Positions 18,224-26,938 of a stretch of 64,000 nt of DNA are shown here, piece by piece; position 1 is the stretch's first letter; each line of letters begins with the position of its first letter. The notes beneath the pieces were generated by a model. That model had not been told where the DNA came from. It made no database searches and worked only from the letters and a program-made list of their open reading frames with translations. Origin of the DNA: Alloyangia pacifica (GTDB taxonomy: Bacteria > Pseudomonadota > Alphaproteobacteria > Rhodobacterales > Rhodobacteraceae); the NCBI RefSeq assembly GCF_003111685.1, contig NZ_CP022189.1:124001-188000 (forward strand), in the 5' to 3' direction. Both the position numbers and the translations under genes were made by a program.

Positions 18224-19507
18224 TTAGCTGTTCATCGAGTCGAAGAACTCGCCGTTGGTCTTCGTCTGCTTGAGCTTGGAGAGCAGGAATTCGACGGCGT
18301 CGGTCGTCCCCATCGGGTTGAGGATCCGGCGCAGCACGAAGGTCTTCTGCAGGTCGACCTTGTCTGTGAGCAGGTCCTCTTTCCGGGTGCCCGACTTGAG
18401 AATGTCGATCGCCGGGAAGACGCGTTTGTCGGCGACCTTGCGGTCGAGCACGATCTCCGAGTTGCCGGTGCCCTTGAACTCTTCGAAGATCACCTCGTCC
18501 ATGCGCGAGCCGGTGTCGATCAGCGCGGTCGCGATGATGGTGAGCGAGCCACCCTCTTCGATGTTCCGCGCGGCACCAAAGAAACGCTTCGGACGCTGCA
18601 GCGCGTTCGCATCGACACCGCCGGTCAGGACTTTGCCCGACGACGGCACGACGGTGTTGAACGCCCTACCAAGTCTTGTGATCGAGTCGAGAAGAATCAC
18701 AACATCTCGTTTATGTTCGACGAGTCGCTTGGCTTTCTCGATAACCATCTCCGAGACGGCCACGTGACGGGTCGCCGGTTCGTCGAAGGTCGAGGAGACG
18801 ACCTCGCCTTTCACCGAGCGCTGCATGTCGGTGACTTCCTCGGGGCGTTCGTCGATCAGCAGAACGATCAGATAGCACTCGGGGTGGTTCTTCTCGATCG
18901 AGTTGGCGATGTTCTGCAGCAGCACCGTCTTACCGGTCCGCGGCGGCGCCACGATGAGCGAACGCTGACCCTTGCCGATGGGCGCGACCAGATCGATGAT
19001 CCGGGCCGACTTGTCCTTGATCGTCGGATCCTCGACTTCCATTTTCAGGCGCTCGTCGGGATAGAGCGGCGTCAGGTTGTCGAAGGCGATCTTGTGACGG
19101 GCGCGGTCCGGATCCTCGAAGTTGATCGCCGAGACGTCGACCAGCGCGAAGTAGCGCTCTTCGTTGTCGGGCGCACGGATCTCGCCTTCGATGGTGTCGC
19201 CGGTGCGCAGCGAGTATTTCCGGATCATGTCTGGCGAGACATAGATGTCATCGGGGCCCGGCAGGTAGTTCGCCTCGGGCGAACGCAGGAAGCCGAAGCC
19301 ATCCTGCAGCACTTCGAGAACGCCATCTCCGAAGATGGTCCAGCCTTCGTCTGCGCGCTCGCGCAGGATCTGGAACATCATCTCGCCCTTGCGCATCGTC
19401 GATGCGTTTTCGATCTCGAGCTCCTCGGCCATCGCCAGGAGATCCTTCGGGCTCTGCGCCTTGAGATCGGACAGGTTCAGACGCTCGACGATATCGGCAT
19501 CAGTCAT
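18224..19507 (-). CDS. rho: transcription termination factor Rho
   Basis: A 427-residue hexameric RNA helicase. It begins [20 protein letters not shown], has the RNA-binding OSB domain ([22 protein letters not shown]), Walker [18 protein letters not shown], Walker [18 protein letters not shown] and the R-loop region near the C-terminus. The start at 19507 is preceded by a GGAGGAATTC ribosome-binding site; the frame is open to 19576, but that extension enters the origin region and is not family-like. It is first of the rho-mnmE-mnmG-rsmG-parA-parB series, transcribed away from the putative oriC. Confidence 0.96.
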   Translation of the reverse strand: MTDADIVERLNLSDLKAQSPKDLLAMAEELEIENASTMRKGEMMFQILRERADEGWTIFGDGVLEVLQDGFGFLRSPEANYLPGPDDIYVSPDMIRKYSLRTGDTIEGEIRAPDNEERYFALVDVSAINFEDPDRARHKIAFDNLTPLYPDERLKMEVEDPTIKDKSARIIDLVAPIGKGQRSLIVAPPRTGKTVLLQNIANSIEKNHPECYLIVLLIDERPEEVTDMQRSVKGEVVSSTFDEPATRHVAVSEMVIEKAKRLVEHKRDVVILLDSITRLGRAFNTVVPSSGKVLTGGVDANALQRPKRFFGAARNIEEGGSLTIIATALIDTGSRMDEVIFEEFKGTGNSEIVLDRKVADKRVFPAIDILKSGTRKEDLLTDKVDLQKTFVLRRILNPMGTTDAVEFLLSKLKQTKTNGEFFDSMNS

Positions 19508-19762
19508 GAATTCCTCCGGGCCGCGATCGGCCGTCGTTTCGCAGCTATCTGCGTGTGTCTTTTGGGAAGGTCCCACCAGAACAGGTGTTGAGAAGATGCC
19601 TATCCCCTCCCCCGGTCGAAGTCAATTCCCGGAGCGGTTCGGTGCCAGCCCGCCTAGATTTCAAAAAATTAAATAAAGAAAAGAAGAGATGATTTTGATT
19701 ATAGGTAACCCGACTCCGGTGGATCAAATGTTTCACGGAGCTCTGTCCACGGCGGATCCTTC

Positions 19763-19771
19763 TGTGGATAG
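19763..19771 (-). promoter_or_regulatory. DnaA-box-like 9-mer
   Basis: Reads CTATCCACA on the minus strand, one mismatch from TTATCCACA. It runs directly into the first GATC of a triad. Confidence 0.55.
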
Positions 19772-19888
19772 ATCTGCGGAGATCTGTCGGATCTGCTTTG
19801 GGTGAAACTATGTTTGGATCATATAAATAAGCCCTTATAACGCGTGATACCCCATTGTGGACAGATCTTGGAGAGATCCGGTCGGATC
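19771..19888. repeat. two GATC triads in the putative oriC
   Basis: GATC starts at 19771, 19781, 19790 and at 19864, 19875, 19885, again 9-11 bp apart within each group. Further single sites lie at 19722, 19755, 19817 and 19962. The first triad follows a DnaA-like box; the second lies between TGTGGACAG (19856) and TTCTCCACA (19892). Confidence 0.6.
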
Positions 19889-19891
19889 CGG

Positions 19892-19900
19892 TTCTCCACA
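19892..19900 (+). promoter_or_regulatory. DnaA-box-like 9-mer
   Basis: TTCTCCACA, one mismatch from TTATCCACA, immediately after a GATC triad. Confidence 0.55.
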
Positions 19901-20038
19901 GCGCGGAGTTATCCAAGCCCACAGACTCAGGAATCACCGCGACTCGACGTGAGCCTGAAGAGATCTCCCCAGCCTTGAAACCGGGGGCGATTTTCCCCAG
20001 AAGCTTCCCCTGACAAAGGCCCAAGTCTGCGAACAGGT

Positions 20039-20047
20039 TTATCCCCA
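20039..20047 (+). promoter_or_regulatory. DnaA-box-like 9-mer at the maf start
   Basis: TTATCCCCA, one mismatch from TTATCCACA; its last base is the A of the maf start codon. Confidence 0.4.
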
Positions 20048-20646
20048 TGAGTCTTCCGCTCGTCCTCGCCTCCGGCTCCCAGATCCGCGCCGAAATGCTG
20101 CGCTCCGCCGGCGTTCCTTTCGGAATCGAAGTGGCGCGCGTCGATGAATCCTCGATTCGCGATTCGCTTCTGGCGGAGGGCGCCGCGCCGCGCGACGTGG
20201 CGGACGCGCTGGCCGAGTATAAGGCGCGCAAGGTGTCGGCCCGCGTCCCCGGCGCGCTGGTGCTTGGCTGCGACCAGGTGCTGAGCTGCAACGGCAAGCT
20301 CTATTCCAAGCCCGAAAGCCCCGAAGAGGCCCGTGCCCAGCTCCTGGAGCTTCGCGACCAGCGGCTGCAGCTTCTGTCGGCGGCGGTCATCTACGAGGCT
20401 GGCGAGCCGGTCTGGCGCCACGTCGGCGTTGCACGTCTCAAGATGCGGGCTTTCTCGGAAGCCTATCTTGATGACTATATAGAGAGAAACTGGGAGAGCC
20501 TGCGCACGTCCGTGGGTGGTTTCAAGCTGGAGGAGGAAGGCGTGCGACTGTTTGCGAGTATCGAGGGAAGCCATTTCACCATTCTGGGGCTGCCGCTGCT
20601 GGAGCTTCTGGGCTTTCTGGAAGTGCGCGGGGTGATTGCCGGATGA
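20047..20646 (+). CDS. maf: Maf-family nucleotide pyrophosphatase
   Basis: A 199-residue Maf/HAM1-fold enzyme. Maf proteins hydrolyse non-canonical or modified nucleoside triphosphates and some affect septation. The N-terminal LVLASGSQIRAEMLRSAGVPF motif, the VLGCDQVLSCNGKLYSKPES block and the SVGGFKLEEEG stretch are conserved. It is the first gene to the right of the putative oriC and overlaps aroE by four bases. Confidence 0.92.
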   Translation: MSLPLVLASGSQIRAEMLRSAGVPFGIEVARVDESSIRDSLLAEGAAPRDVADALAEYKARKVSARVPGALVLGCDQVLSCNGKLYSKPESPEEARAQLLELRDQRLQLLSAAVIYEAGEPVWRHVGVARLKMRAFSEAYLDDYIERNWESLRTSVGGFKLEEEGVRLFASIEGSHFTILGLPLLELLGFLEVRGVIAG

Positions 20647-21473
20647 GCGGCGAGCGGATCCCTCTTGCGGGTGTCATTGGCTCACCCATCGCGCATTCCC
20701 GTTCTCCTCGGCTGCACGGGCACTGGCTGAAAAGCTACGGGCTTTCCGGGCACTACATCCCGATGGACGTGCCGGCAGCGAAGCTGGAAGAAACGCTGCG
20801 CCTGCTGCCCGAGATCGGCTTTGTGGGTGTGAACATCACCATTCCGCACAAGGAGCGGGTGATGGAGATCGCCGACATGGTCTCGGACCGGGCGACGCTT
20901 ATCGGTGCGGCGAACACGCTGACCTTTCGCGAGGGCGGCAAGATCTACGCCGACAACACCGATGGCTACGGCTTTCTCGAGAACCTCAAGCAGGGCGCGC
21001 CCGACTGGCGCGCCACTGCCGGCCCGGCGGTGGTGCTGGGCGCAGGCGGTGCCTCGCGCGCGGTGATCACCGCGCTGCTCGAGGCCGGGGTGCCGGAAAT
21101 CTATCTCAGCAACCGTACGCGGCTGCGCGCCGAGAAGCTGCGCGAGGACTTTGGTCAGCGCATCCATGTCATCGACTGGGTGCATGCGGGCAACGTGCTG
21201 GAAGAGGCGAACACGGTGGTCAATACCAGCTCGCTCGGCATGGTCGGCAAGCCCGAGCTGCGGGTGCCTCTGGATGGGCTGCGGCCCGGCACGCTGGTGA
21301 CCGACATTGTCTACACGCCGCTGGAGACCCGCCTGCTGCGTATCGGCCGCGAGCTGGGCTGCACCTGCGTTGACGGCCTGGGCATGCTGCTGCACCAGGC
21401 GGTGCCGGGCTTCGAGCGCTGGTTCGGCACGCGCCCGGTGGTAGATCAGGCCACCCGCGACGCGGTGCTCTGA
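20643..21473 (+). CDS. aroE: shikimate dehydrogenase (NADP)
   Basis: A 276-residue enzyme reducing 3-dehydroshikimate to shikimate in aromatic amino acid synthesis. It shows GVIGSPIAHSRSPRLHGHWL (substrate binding), VNITIPHKE with the catalytic lysine, GAANTLTF, DNTDGYGF and the nucleotide-binding VVLGAGGASRAVI. It overlaps maf by four bases and coaE by one. Confidence 0.96.
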   Translation: MSGERIPLAGVIGSPIAHSRSPRLHGHWLKSYGLSGHYIPMDVPAAKLEETLRLLPEIGFVGVNITIPHKERVMEIADMVSDRATLIGAANTLTFREGGKIYADNTDGYGFLENLKQGAPDWRATAGPAVVLGAGGASRAVITALLEAGVPEIYLSNRTRLRAEKLREDFGQRIHVIDWVHAGNVLEEANTVVNTSSLGMVGKPELRVPLDGLRPGTLVTDIVYTPLETRLLRIGRELGCTCVDGLGMLLHQAVPGFERWFGTRPVVDQATRDAVL

Positions 21474-22063
21474 TGCGGTTCAGGCTCGGTCTCACCGGAT
21501 CCATCGGCATGGGGAAGTCGCAGACCGCAGGCTTCTTTGCCGAGGCGGGCTGTCCGGTCTGGGACGCCGATGCGGCGGTCCACAGGCTCTATGCTGCGGG
21601 CGGTGCGGCGGTCGCTGCCATCGGTGCGGCCTTCCCGCAGGCCATCGTCGATGGCGCGGTTTCACGTGAGGCCCTGCGCGAGGTCATTGCGGCGGATAGC
21701 ACGGCGCTGAAGCTCCTCGAGTCCATCGTGCACCCGCTTGTGCGAGCCGATCGCGCAGAGTTCGACAGGACCCATCCCGAGGCCATCGGCGTCTTCGACA
21801 TCCCCCTGCTCTACGAGACCGGATCCGAAACCGAGTTCGACGCGGTGGCCTGTGTCACCATTCCCGAAGACATCCAGCGCGACCGGGTGCTGGCGCGAGG
21901 CACGATGAGCGCGGAAGATCTCGATCGCATCCTCGCCCGCCAGATGCCCAATGCCGAGAAATGCGCCCGCGCGGATTTTGTCATCACAACGGACACGCTG
22001 GACCATGCCCGCGCGCAGGTTCAGGCTGTTCTGAAAGAAATCGAAAGGCGGCTCGATGCGTGA
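21473..22063 (+). CDS. coaE: dephospho-CoA kinase
   Basis: A 196-residue kinase for the last step of coenzyme A synthesis. The P-loop [21 protein letters not shown] is at residues 6-26, followed by [12 protein letters not shown] and DIPLLYETG. It shares one base with aroE and overlaps dnaQ by eight. A parS-like GTTTCACGTGAGGC (two mismatches in the core) lies within the gene at 21659-21672. Confidence 0.96.
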   Translation: MRFRLGLTGSIGMGKSQTAGFFAEAGCPVWDADAAVHRLYAAGGAAVAAIGAAFPQAIVDGAVSREALREVIAADSTALKLLESIVHPLVRADRAEFDRTHPEAIGVFDIPLLYETGSETEFDAVACVTIPEDIQRDRVLARGTMSAEDLDRILARQMPNAEKCARADFVITTDTLDHARAQVQAVLKEIERRLDA

Positions 22064-22748
22064 GATCGTTCTCGACACCGAAACCACCGGCTTCGAGCCG
22101 GAACAGGGCGACCGCATCGTCGAGATCGGCGCGGTCGAGCTCTACAACCACGTGCCGACCGGCAAGGTCTATCACCAGTACATCAACCCCGAGCGCGCGA
22201 TGCCGCAGGAGGCTTTCGAGGTGCACGGGCTGGGCGACGACTTCCTGCGCGACAAGCCGGTTTTCGCCAAGATCGTCGACGAGTTCATCGCCTTTCTCGG
22301 TACGGACGCCAAGCTGGTGATCCACAACGCCAGCTTCGACGTGAAATTTCTCAACGCAGAGTTGAAATGGGCGAACCGTCCGCAACTTTCAAAAGATTGC
22401 GCCATCGACACGCTGATGATCGCGCGTAAGAAGTTCCCCGGCTCGCCCGCGTCACTGGACGCGCTCTGCCGCCGTTTCGGCATCGACAACTCCAGCCGGA
22501 CGCTGCACGGGGCACTGCTCGACAGCGAGATCCTTGCGGAAGTCTATCTGGAACTGATCGGCGGCAAGCAACCGGACCTGGTGCTGGCGCCTGTCTCCTC
22601 GGGCCGCAACAGCGCGGGAGGCGAAGAGGAATGGCGACCGTCCCGGCGGCCCGTGGCCCTGCCTTCGCGCATCACCGAAGAAGAAAAGGCGGCTCACGCC
22701 GCCTTTGTCGAGAAACTCGGAGAGAAGGCGCTCTGGTCGCGGGGCTGA
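22056..22748 (+). CDS. dnaQ: DNA polymerase III epsilon subunit (3'-5' exonuclease)
   Basis: A 230-residue proofreading exonuclease. The DEDDh residues are visible: [25 protein letters not shown] (ExoI), [16 protein letters not shown] (ExoII) and [17 protein letters not shown] (ExoIII). The C-terminal tail (about 185-230) would bind the alpha subunit. Last gene of the maf-aroE-coaE-dnaQ operon, convergent with secB. Confidence 0.96.
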   Translation: MREIVLDTETTGFEPEQGDRIVEIGAVELYNHVPTGKVYHQYINPERAMPQEAFEVHGLGDDFLRDKPVFAKIVDEFIAFLGTDAKLVIHNASFDVKFLNAELKWANRPQLSKDCAIDTLMIARKKFPGSPASLDALCRRFGIDNSSRTLHGALLDSEILAEVYLELIGGKQPDLVLAPVSSGRNSAGGEEEWRPSRRPVALPSRITEEEKAAHAAFVEKLGEKALWSRG

Positions 22749-22756
22749 AGCCCCGC
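22739..22756. terminator. small hairpin between dnaQ and secB
   Basis: GCGGGGC and GCCCCGC around a TGAA loop overlap the dnaQ stop codon. No T run follows on either strand, so intrinsic termination is uncertain. Confidence 0.35.
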
Positions 22757-22770
22757 CACCTCGCAAGCGC

Positions 22771-23289
22771 TCAGGCGTCGAGCTTGCGCTCTTCGCCGGC
22801 CGCGGCAGTTGCCTGCTGACGGCGCGCGATCTCGTTGCGGTACAGCGCGACGAAGTCGATCGTCTCGAGGTTCAGCGGCGGGAAGCCACCGTCGCGGGTC
22901 ACATCCGACACGATGCGGCGCACGAAGGGGAAGAGCATGCGCGGGCATTCGATCAGCAGGAACGGGTGCAACTGCTCTTGCGGGACGCCTTCGATGTTGA
23001 ACACGCCGGCGTAGTCAAGCTCGAGGATGAACAGCATGTCGCCGGTCGCCTTCGACTTGGACTCGACCTTCAGCTTCAGGACGACTTCGTACTGGTTGTC
23101 GGCCGACCGCTTCTTGGCATCGAGGTTCACCTGCACCTGAACGTCGGGCTGGACCTCACCGGTCACGCCCTTCTGCGCGAGGATGTTCTCGAAGCTCATG
23201 TCGCGCACGAACTGCGCGAGCACGTTCATCTTCACCGCTGCCGGGGACTGCTGCGCGTCTGCCGCGCCGTTTTCGCTGATTTCAGCCAT
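22771..23289 (-). CDS. secB: protein-export chaperone SecB
   Basis: A 172-residue cytoplasmic chaperone that delivers preproteins to SecA. After a short tail it shows NVLAQFVRDMSFENILAQ, DVQVQVNLDAKKRS, ELDYAGVFNIEGVPQEQLHPFLLIECPRMLFPFVRRIVSDVTRDGGFPPL, which is the conserved SecB fold. Its position next to dnaQ is typical for the group. fxsA lies 51 bp upstream on the same strand. Confidence 0.96.
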   Translation of the reverse strand: MAEISENGAADAQQSPAAVKMNVLAQFVRDMSFENILAQKGVTGEVQPDVQVQVNLDAKKRSADNQYEVVLKLKVESKSKATGDMLFILELDYAGVFNIEGVPQEQLHPFLLIECPRMLFPFVRRIVSDVTRDGGFPPLNLETIDFVALYRNEIARRQQATAAAGEERKLDA

Positions 23290-23340
23290 GGAAAGCTCCT
23301 GTTGGATTTTGTTTCCGAATAGCAGCCCCGGGGAAACGGC

Positions 23341-23853
23341 TCAATGCTTAGTCCAACCTGACCCTGGGTGATTGGGGCGCTTGGAGCCGGGAATCTCGGT
23401 AAATTCCCCCTCGATCACGTCATCTTGTGTCTGCGGGCCGGGGCGATAGGGCTCGGTTTGCGGGCGCGGGCCGCTCTGGGGATGCCCGCCCATCTCGAAA
23501 CGCTGCACCTTGATGCGGGTCGAGATGAAACGCATCACCGCGTCCCGCACCGCGGGGATCAGCAGCGCGAAACCGCAGGCGTCGGTGAAGAAGCCGGGCG
23601 TGAGCAGCAGCGCGCCGGAAAACAGGATCATCGCGCCATGCGCCAGCGGCCGGGTCGGATCCTGAAGCCGCGAGAAAGAGCTCTGCAGATCCGACAGCGC
23701 CCGAAGACCCTCGCGCCGCACCAGAGCAGTGCCGAGGATGGCGGTCACCACCACGATCAGCAGCGTCGGCCACAGACCGATCAGCCCTCCGACCTGGATG
23801 AACAGCGTGATCTCGATGAGCGGCACCGCGACGAATGCCAGAAATAGCCACAT
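23341..23853 (-). CDS. fxsA: FxsA family membrane protein
   Basis: A 170-residue inner-membrane protein. The first 30 residues form hydrophobic helices (LFLAFVAVPLIEITLFIQVG, LIGLWPTLLIVVVTAILG), and a further hydrophobic segment GAMILFSGALLLTPGFFTD carries the conserved LTPGFFTD of FxsA. The C-terminus is polar and Pro-rich. FxsA in E. coli affects phage T7 exclusion by F plasmids; the normal role is unknown. Divergent from the TimA gene. Confidence 0.85.
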   Translation of the reverse strand: MWLFLAFVAVPLIEITLFIQVGGLIGLWPTLLIVVVTAILGTALVRREGLRALSDLQSSFSRLQDPTRPLAHGAMILFSGALLLTPGFFTDACGFALLIPAVRDAVMRFISTRIKVQRFEMGGHPQSGPRPQTEPYRPGPQTQDDVIEGEFTEIPGSKRPNHPGSGWTKH

Positions 23854-23958
23854 GGCCTCACTCCTTTTCCGTGGGTGCGCACTGGTAGACTTGGCGCTGC
23901 CCAGTGCCTACATAGGAATGCAACACCAGATTTTCCATGTTTTGCCCAAGAGGTGCCG

Positions 23959-24618
23959 ATGAATATGCCGATCGTCCAGCTGCTGGTACTTGCCGCGATC
24001 GCGATCTTTCTGATCCTGCGTCTGCGGAGCGTGCTGGGCACACGCGACGGGTTCGAGAAGCCGCCCGTGCAGGCACCGTCCCGCCGTGACGACAGCCGTC
24101 GCGACTTCGAGGTGATCGAGGGCGGGCCTGACCACGACATCATCGACCATGCCCCCGAGGGCAGCCCCTCGGCCAAGGCGCTGGCCAAGATGAAGGCGGT
24201 CGACCCGAGCTTCAATGTGGGCGAGTTCCTCGGTGGCGCGCGCGGTGCCTACGAGATGATCCTCATGGGATTCGAGCGCGGAGACGTGGAAGAGCTCAAG
24301 CCCTTCCTCGCGGAGGATGTATATGAGAGCTTTGCCGAAGTGGTCGAAAACCGCCGCCAGCAAGGCCTGACCATCGAGGCCGAATTCGTCGGCGTGCGCG
24401 AGATGTCCCTTGTCGAGGCGACCTTTGACGAGGTCTCCAAGCTGGCCGAGATCACCGTGCGCTACACCGGCGAATTGACCTCGGTTGTGAAGGATGCCTC
24501 GGGCACCGTGATCGAGGGCAGCCCGACATCGGTAAAACGTCAGAAGGATGTCTGGACCTACGCCCGCAACATGGGTAGCGACGATCCCAACTGGCAGCTG
24601 GTCGCGACCGACGAATGA
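23959..24618 (+). CDS. timA: Tim44/TimA family putative adaptor protein
   Basis: A 219-residue protein with one N-terminal membrane helix (IVQLLVLAAIAIFLIL, residues 4-19), a charged linker, and a C-terminal Tim44-like domain (about 70-219: FNVGEFLGGARGAYEMILMGFERGDVEELKPFLAEDVYESF). This is the alphaproteobacterial relative of mitochondrial Tim44, usually called TimA; its role is not settled. The start at 23959 follows an AGAGG-like ribosome-binding site and gives the membrane helix directly; the longer frame to 23875 is not family-like. It overlaps mltA by four bases. Confidence 0.88.
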   Translation: MNMPIVQLLVLAAIAIFLILRLRSVLGTRDGFEKPPVQAPSRRDDSRRDFEVIEGGPDHDIIDHAPEGSPSAKALAKMKAVDPSFNVGEFLGGARGAYEMILMGFERGDVEELKPFLAEDVYESFAEVVENRRQQGLTIEAEFVGVREMSLVEATFDEVSKLAEITVRYTGELTSVVKDASGTVIEGSPTSVKRQKDVWTYARNMGSDDPNWQLVATDE

Positions 24619-25682
24619 GGCGCGCGATCCGGGCGGCCGTGCTGACAGGAGCAATACTGGCAGGGACCATGGCCGCTGCGGAAAGCGACACCAACTACGA
24701 GATCCTGAGCTTCGGCGATCTCGACGGATGGGCGACGGATGATCATTCCGCCGCCCTTTCGGTTTTTCTGAACACCTGCGGCGATATGACCGACCCCGAC
24801 TGGCGGTCGCTCTGCGCACTGGCGCGGGATGCCGGGGAGGCCCGCGAGTTCTTCGAGCTGTTCTTCCGCCCGGTGATGATCACCGGCGCGCCGGAAGATG
24901 CCGAGGAAGGCACCGGCGGGCTCTTCACCGGTTATTTCGAGCCGGAGATAGACGGTTCCCTGCAGCGTGATCCGCTCCACACCCACCCGGTCTACCGCCT
25001 GCCGCCCGAAATCGCCGAGACCGAAGGTCCGTGGCTGACCCGGCGCGATATTCTCACCGGCGACGTCCTGCAGGGCCGCGGGCTCGAGATCGCCTGGGTC
25101 GCCGACCCCGTCGAGCTTTTCTTCCTGCAGGTGCAGGGCTCGGGCCGCATCCGCCTGCCCGACGGGCAGCACCTCAGGGTCGGCTACGGCGGTGCCAATG
25201 GCCATCCCTACCGCTCGATCGGCAAGGAGCTGGTGGCGCGCGGCATTTTCAGCCTGCACGAGGTCTCGGCACAGGTCATCAAGTCCTGGGTGCGCGACAA
25301 TCCCGAGGACGGGGCCGAGCTGCTGATGCACAACCCCTCCTACGTCTTCTTCCGCGAGGTGAACGAGGTGCCCGCCGAGCTCGGCCCGCTTGGGGCGATG
25401 AACCGTTCGATCACGCCGCTGCGCTCGATCGCCGTGGATCCTGCCTACGTGCCTCTTGGCGCGCCGGTGTGGATCGAGAAAGCGGGCGCCGAGCCCCTGC
25501 ACCGACTGATGATCGCGCAGGACACCGGTTCCGCCATCAAGGGTCCGCAGCGCGCCGATGTCTTCATGGGCACCGGCGACGCGGCCGGGCGCAAGGCCGG
25601 CACGATGAAGGATCCGGGCCGTCTGGTGGTGCTCCTGCCGATCCAGCGCGCCTATGCGCTGTTGCCGGAGTCGGTGCTGTGA
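24615..25682 (+). CDS. mltA: membrane-bound lytic murein transglycosylase A
   Basis: A 355-residue MltA-family peptidoglycan lyase. A signal peptide (about 1-22, ending MAAA) is followed by the FTGYFEPEIDGS segment, VQGSGRIRLPDGQHLRVGYGGANGHPYRSIGKEL and, near the end, MIAQDTGSAIKGPQRADVFMGTGDAA with the catalytic aspartate region. Acts on the murein in the periplasm. It overlaps timA and the Smr gene by four bases each. Confidence 0.94.
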   Translation: MRRAIRAAVLTGAILAGTMAAAESDTNYEILSFGDLDGWATDDHSAALSVFLNTCGDMTDPDWRSLCALARDAGEAREFFELFFRPVMITGAPEDAEEGTGGLFTGYFEPEIDGSLQRDPLHTHPVYRLPPEIAETEGPWLTRRDILTGDVLQGRGLEIAWVADPVELFFLQVQGSGRIRLPDGQHLRVGYGGANGHPYRSIGKELVARGIFSLHEVSAQVIKSWVRDNPEDGAELLMHNPSYVFFREVNEVPAELGPLGAMNRSITPLRSIAVDPAYVPLGAPVWIEKAGAEPLHRLMIAQDTGSAIKGPQRADVFMGTGDAAGRKAGTMKDPGRLVVLLPIQRAYALLPESVL

Positions 25683-26269
25683 GCCGCCGCAAGCTGCGTC
25701 CGGACGAGCTTGAGCTCTGGCAGCTTGTCGCGCGCAGCGCCGAGAAGCTGCCGGGCCGAAAGATGGCCCCCGAAACCCCTGCCCCCAAGCCTGCGAAGCT
25801 GCGCAAGCCGATAGTGCCCCGCGACCCGGTGCAGAATTTCGCGCTCGGGACCCGCGCGCCGACCCCGCAGGAGCGGCACGACTTCTTCGCCTCGACCTCG
25901 GACCGGCTGGCGCAGGACCCGGTGCGTATGGATGCCAAGGCCTTTGGTCGGCTCAAGCGCGGCAAGCTGCAGCCCGAGGCGCGGATCGACCTGCACGGCA
26001 TGACGCTGGACCAGGCGCACCGCGAGCTGGCGGGCTTCATCCTCGGCACGCAGATGCGCGGCTTCCGGCTGGTTCTGGTGATCACTGGCAAGGGTTTGCG
26101 CGAGGATCCGCACGACCCCATGCCGCGCCGGCGCGGCGTTCTTAAGACCCAGGTGCCGCAATGGCTGCGGATGCCGCCGCTCTCGGCCTGCGTGCTGCAG
26201 GTCTCGGAGGCGCATATCAAGCACGGCGGCGGCGGAGCCTATTACGTCTATCTCAAGAAACGGCGCTGA
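25679..26269 (+). CDS. Smr-domain protein (MutS2 C-terminal-like)
   Basis: A 196-residue protein with a C-terminal Smr domain (about 100-196): ARIDLHGMTLDQAHRELAGFI with the LDLHG-like motif, LVLVITGKGLRE with the TGKG motif, and AHIKHGGGGAYYVYL. Smr domains are nicking endonucleases or nucleic-acid binders. The N-terminal 90 residues are basic and disordered-looking. It probably starts at GTG 25679, overlapping the mltA stop (GTGA), since the frame continues into mltA without other suitable codons. Confidence 0.87.
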   Translation: MSRRKLRPDELELWQLVARSAEKLPGRKMAPETPAPKPAKLRKPIVPRDPVQNFALGTRAPTPQERHDFFASTSDRLAQDPVRMDAKAFGRLKRGKLQPEARIDLHGMTLDQAHRELAGFILGTQMRGFRLVLVITGKGLREDPHDPMPRRRGVLKTQVPQWLRMPPLSACVLQVSEAHIKHGGGGAYYVYLKKRR

Positions 26270-26278
26270 CGCGTCAGC
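26265..26278. repeat. palindrome across two converging stop codons
   Basis: GCTGACGCGTCAGC is a perfect 14-bp palindrome that contains the stop codon of the Smr gene and that of idi on the opposite strand. No T run; it may mark the transcript ends. Confidence 0.4.
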
Positions 26279-26789
26279 CGACGATCATCTCGCCATGCTC
26301 GGCGAGATAGATGCGCAGCCAGGGGGTGAAGGCCTCGGGCTGCGCAGCGATGCGCTCGCGCACCTCGGACAGTGTGAGCCATTCGGTGTCCATGACCTCG
26401 GCGGGGTTCGGTGCGGGCTCGACCCCTGGCCCGGCCTCGGCGACAAAGATATCGACAAGCTCGTGCTCGGTCATGCCACCGCCGACCTCGGCCCGGTATT
26501 CTACCTGTCCGCGGTACTGCGGATCGAGCCCCCGCAGCGCCAGTTCCTCGTCGAGACGCCGAAGCGCGCAGTCGCGCGGGCTTTCGTCCCAATGCGGATG
26601 GGTGCAGCAGGTGTTCGCCCAGAGGCCCGGCGTGTGGTATTTCTCCAGCGCCCGGCGCTGCAGCAGCGTCCGTCCCTCGCGCATGACAAAGACCGAGACC
26701 GCCTTGTGGCGCAGCCCCTTGAGGTGCACTTCGAGCTTGTCCACCGGAACGAGGGTGTCCTCCACCCACGCGGGAATGTCCTGGGCCAT
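26274..26789 (-). CDS. idi: isopentenyl-diphosphate delta-isomerase (type I)
   Basis: A 171-residue Nudix-fold isomerase that interconverts IPP and DMAPP for isoprenoid synthesis. Signatures are LHLKG-like KAVSVFVMREGRTLLQRRA, GLWANTCCTHPHWDESP with the catalytic cysteine, and EHELVDIFVAE with the catalytic glutamate region. Length is normal. A GGAGGCGCCGC leader precedes the start. Divergent from the cytochrome gene, four bases from the Smr gene stop. Confidence 0.95.
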   Translation of the reverse strand: MAQDIPAWVEDTLVPVDKLEVHLKGLRHKAVSVFVMREGRTLLQRRALEKYHTPGLWANTCCTHPHWDESPRDCALRRLDEELALRGLDPQYRGQVEYRAEVGGGMTEHELVDIFVAEAGPGVEPAPNPAEVMDTEWLTLSEVRERIAAQPEAFTPWLRIYLAEHGEMIVG

Positions 26790-26938
26790 GCGGCGCCTCC
26801 TTCTGAAGCGTCTGTTTCACTGCTGCCCGCGACAAGGTCAAGTCGCGGCATTTTTCCCGCGTCGGGCATTCCGTCGCAGCGCATCGCGGGGCAGACTGCC
26901 CTAGAACCGTAACCGGAGACGCGAAACTGGAGAATGGT

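Larger units (their letters stand above)
19508..20046. other. putative chromosomal replication origin (oriC)
   Basis: A 539-bp gap between rho and maf with two AT-rich stretches (about 19660-19705 and 19815-19842) in a GC-rich genome. It holds several DnaA-box-like 9-mers (CTATCCACA complement at 19763, TTCTCCACA at 19892, TTATCCCCA at 20039, weaker ones at 19856 and 19908), four GANTC sites (19712, 19924, 19931, 19941) and ten GATC. Flanking genes on both sides are transcribed outward, as expected around an origin, and the rho/parAB and maf-aroE-coaE-dnaQ neighbourhoods are typical of alphaproteobacterial origins. No perfect TTATCCACA box is present. The assignment is an inference. Confidence 0.72.
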
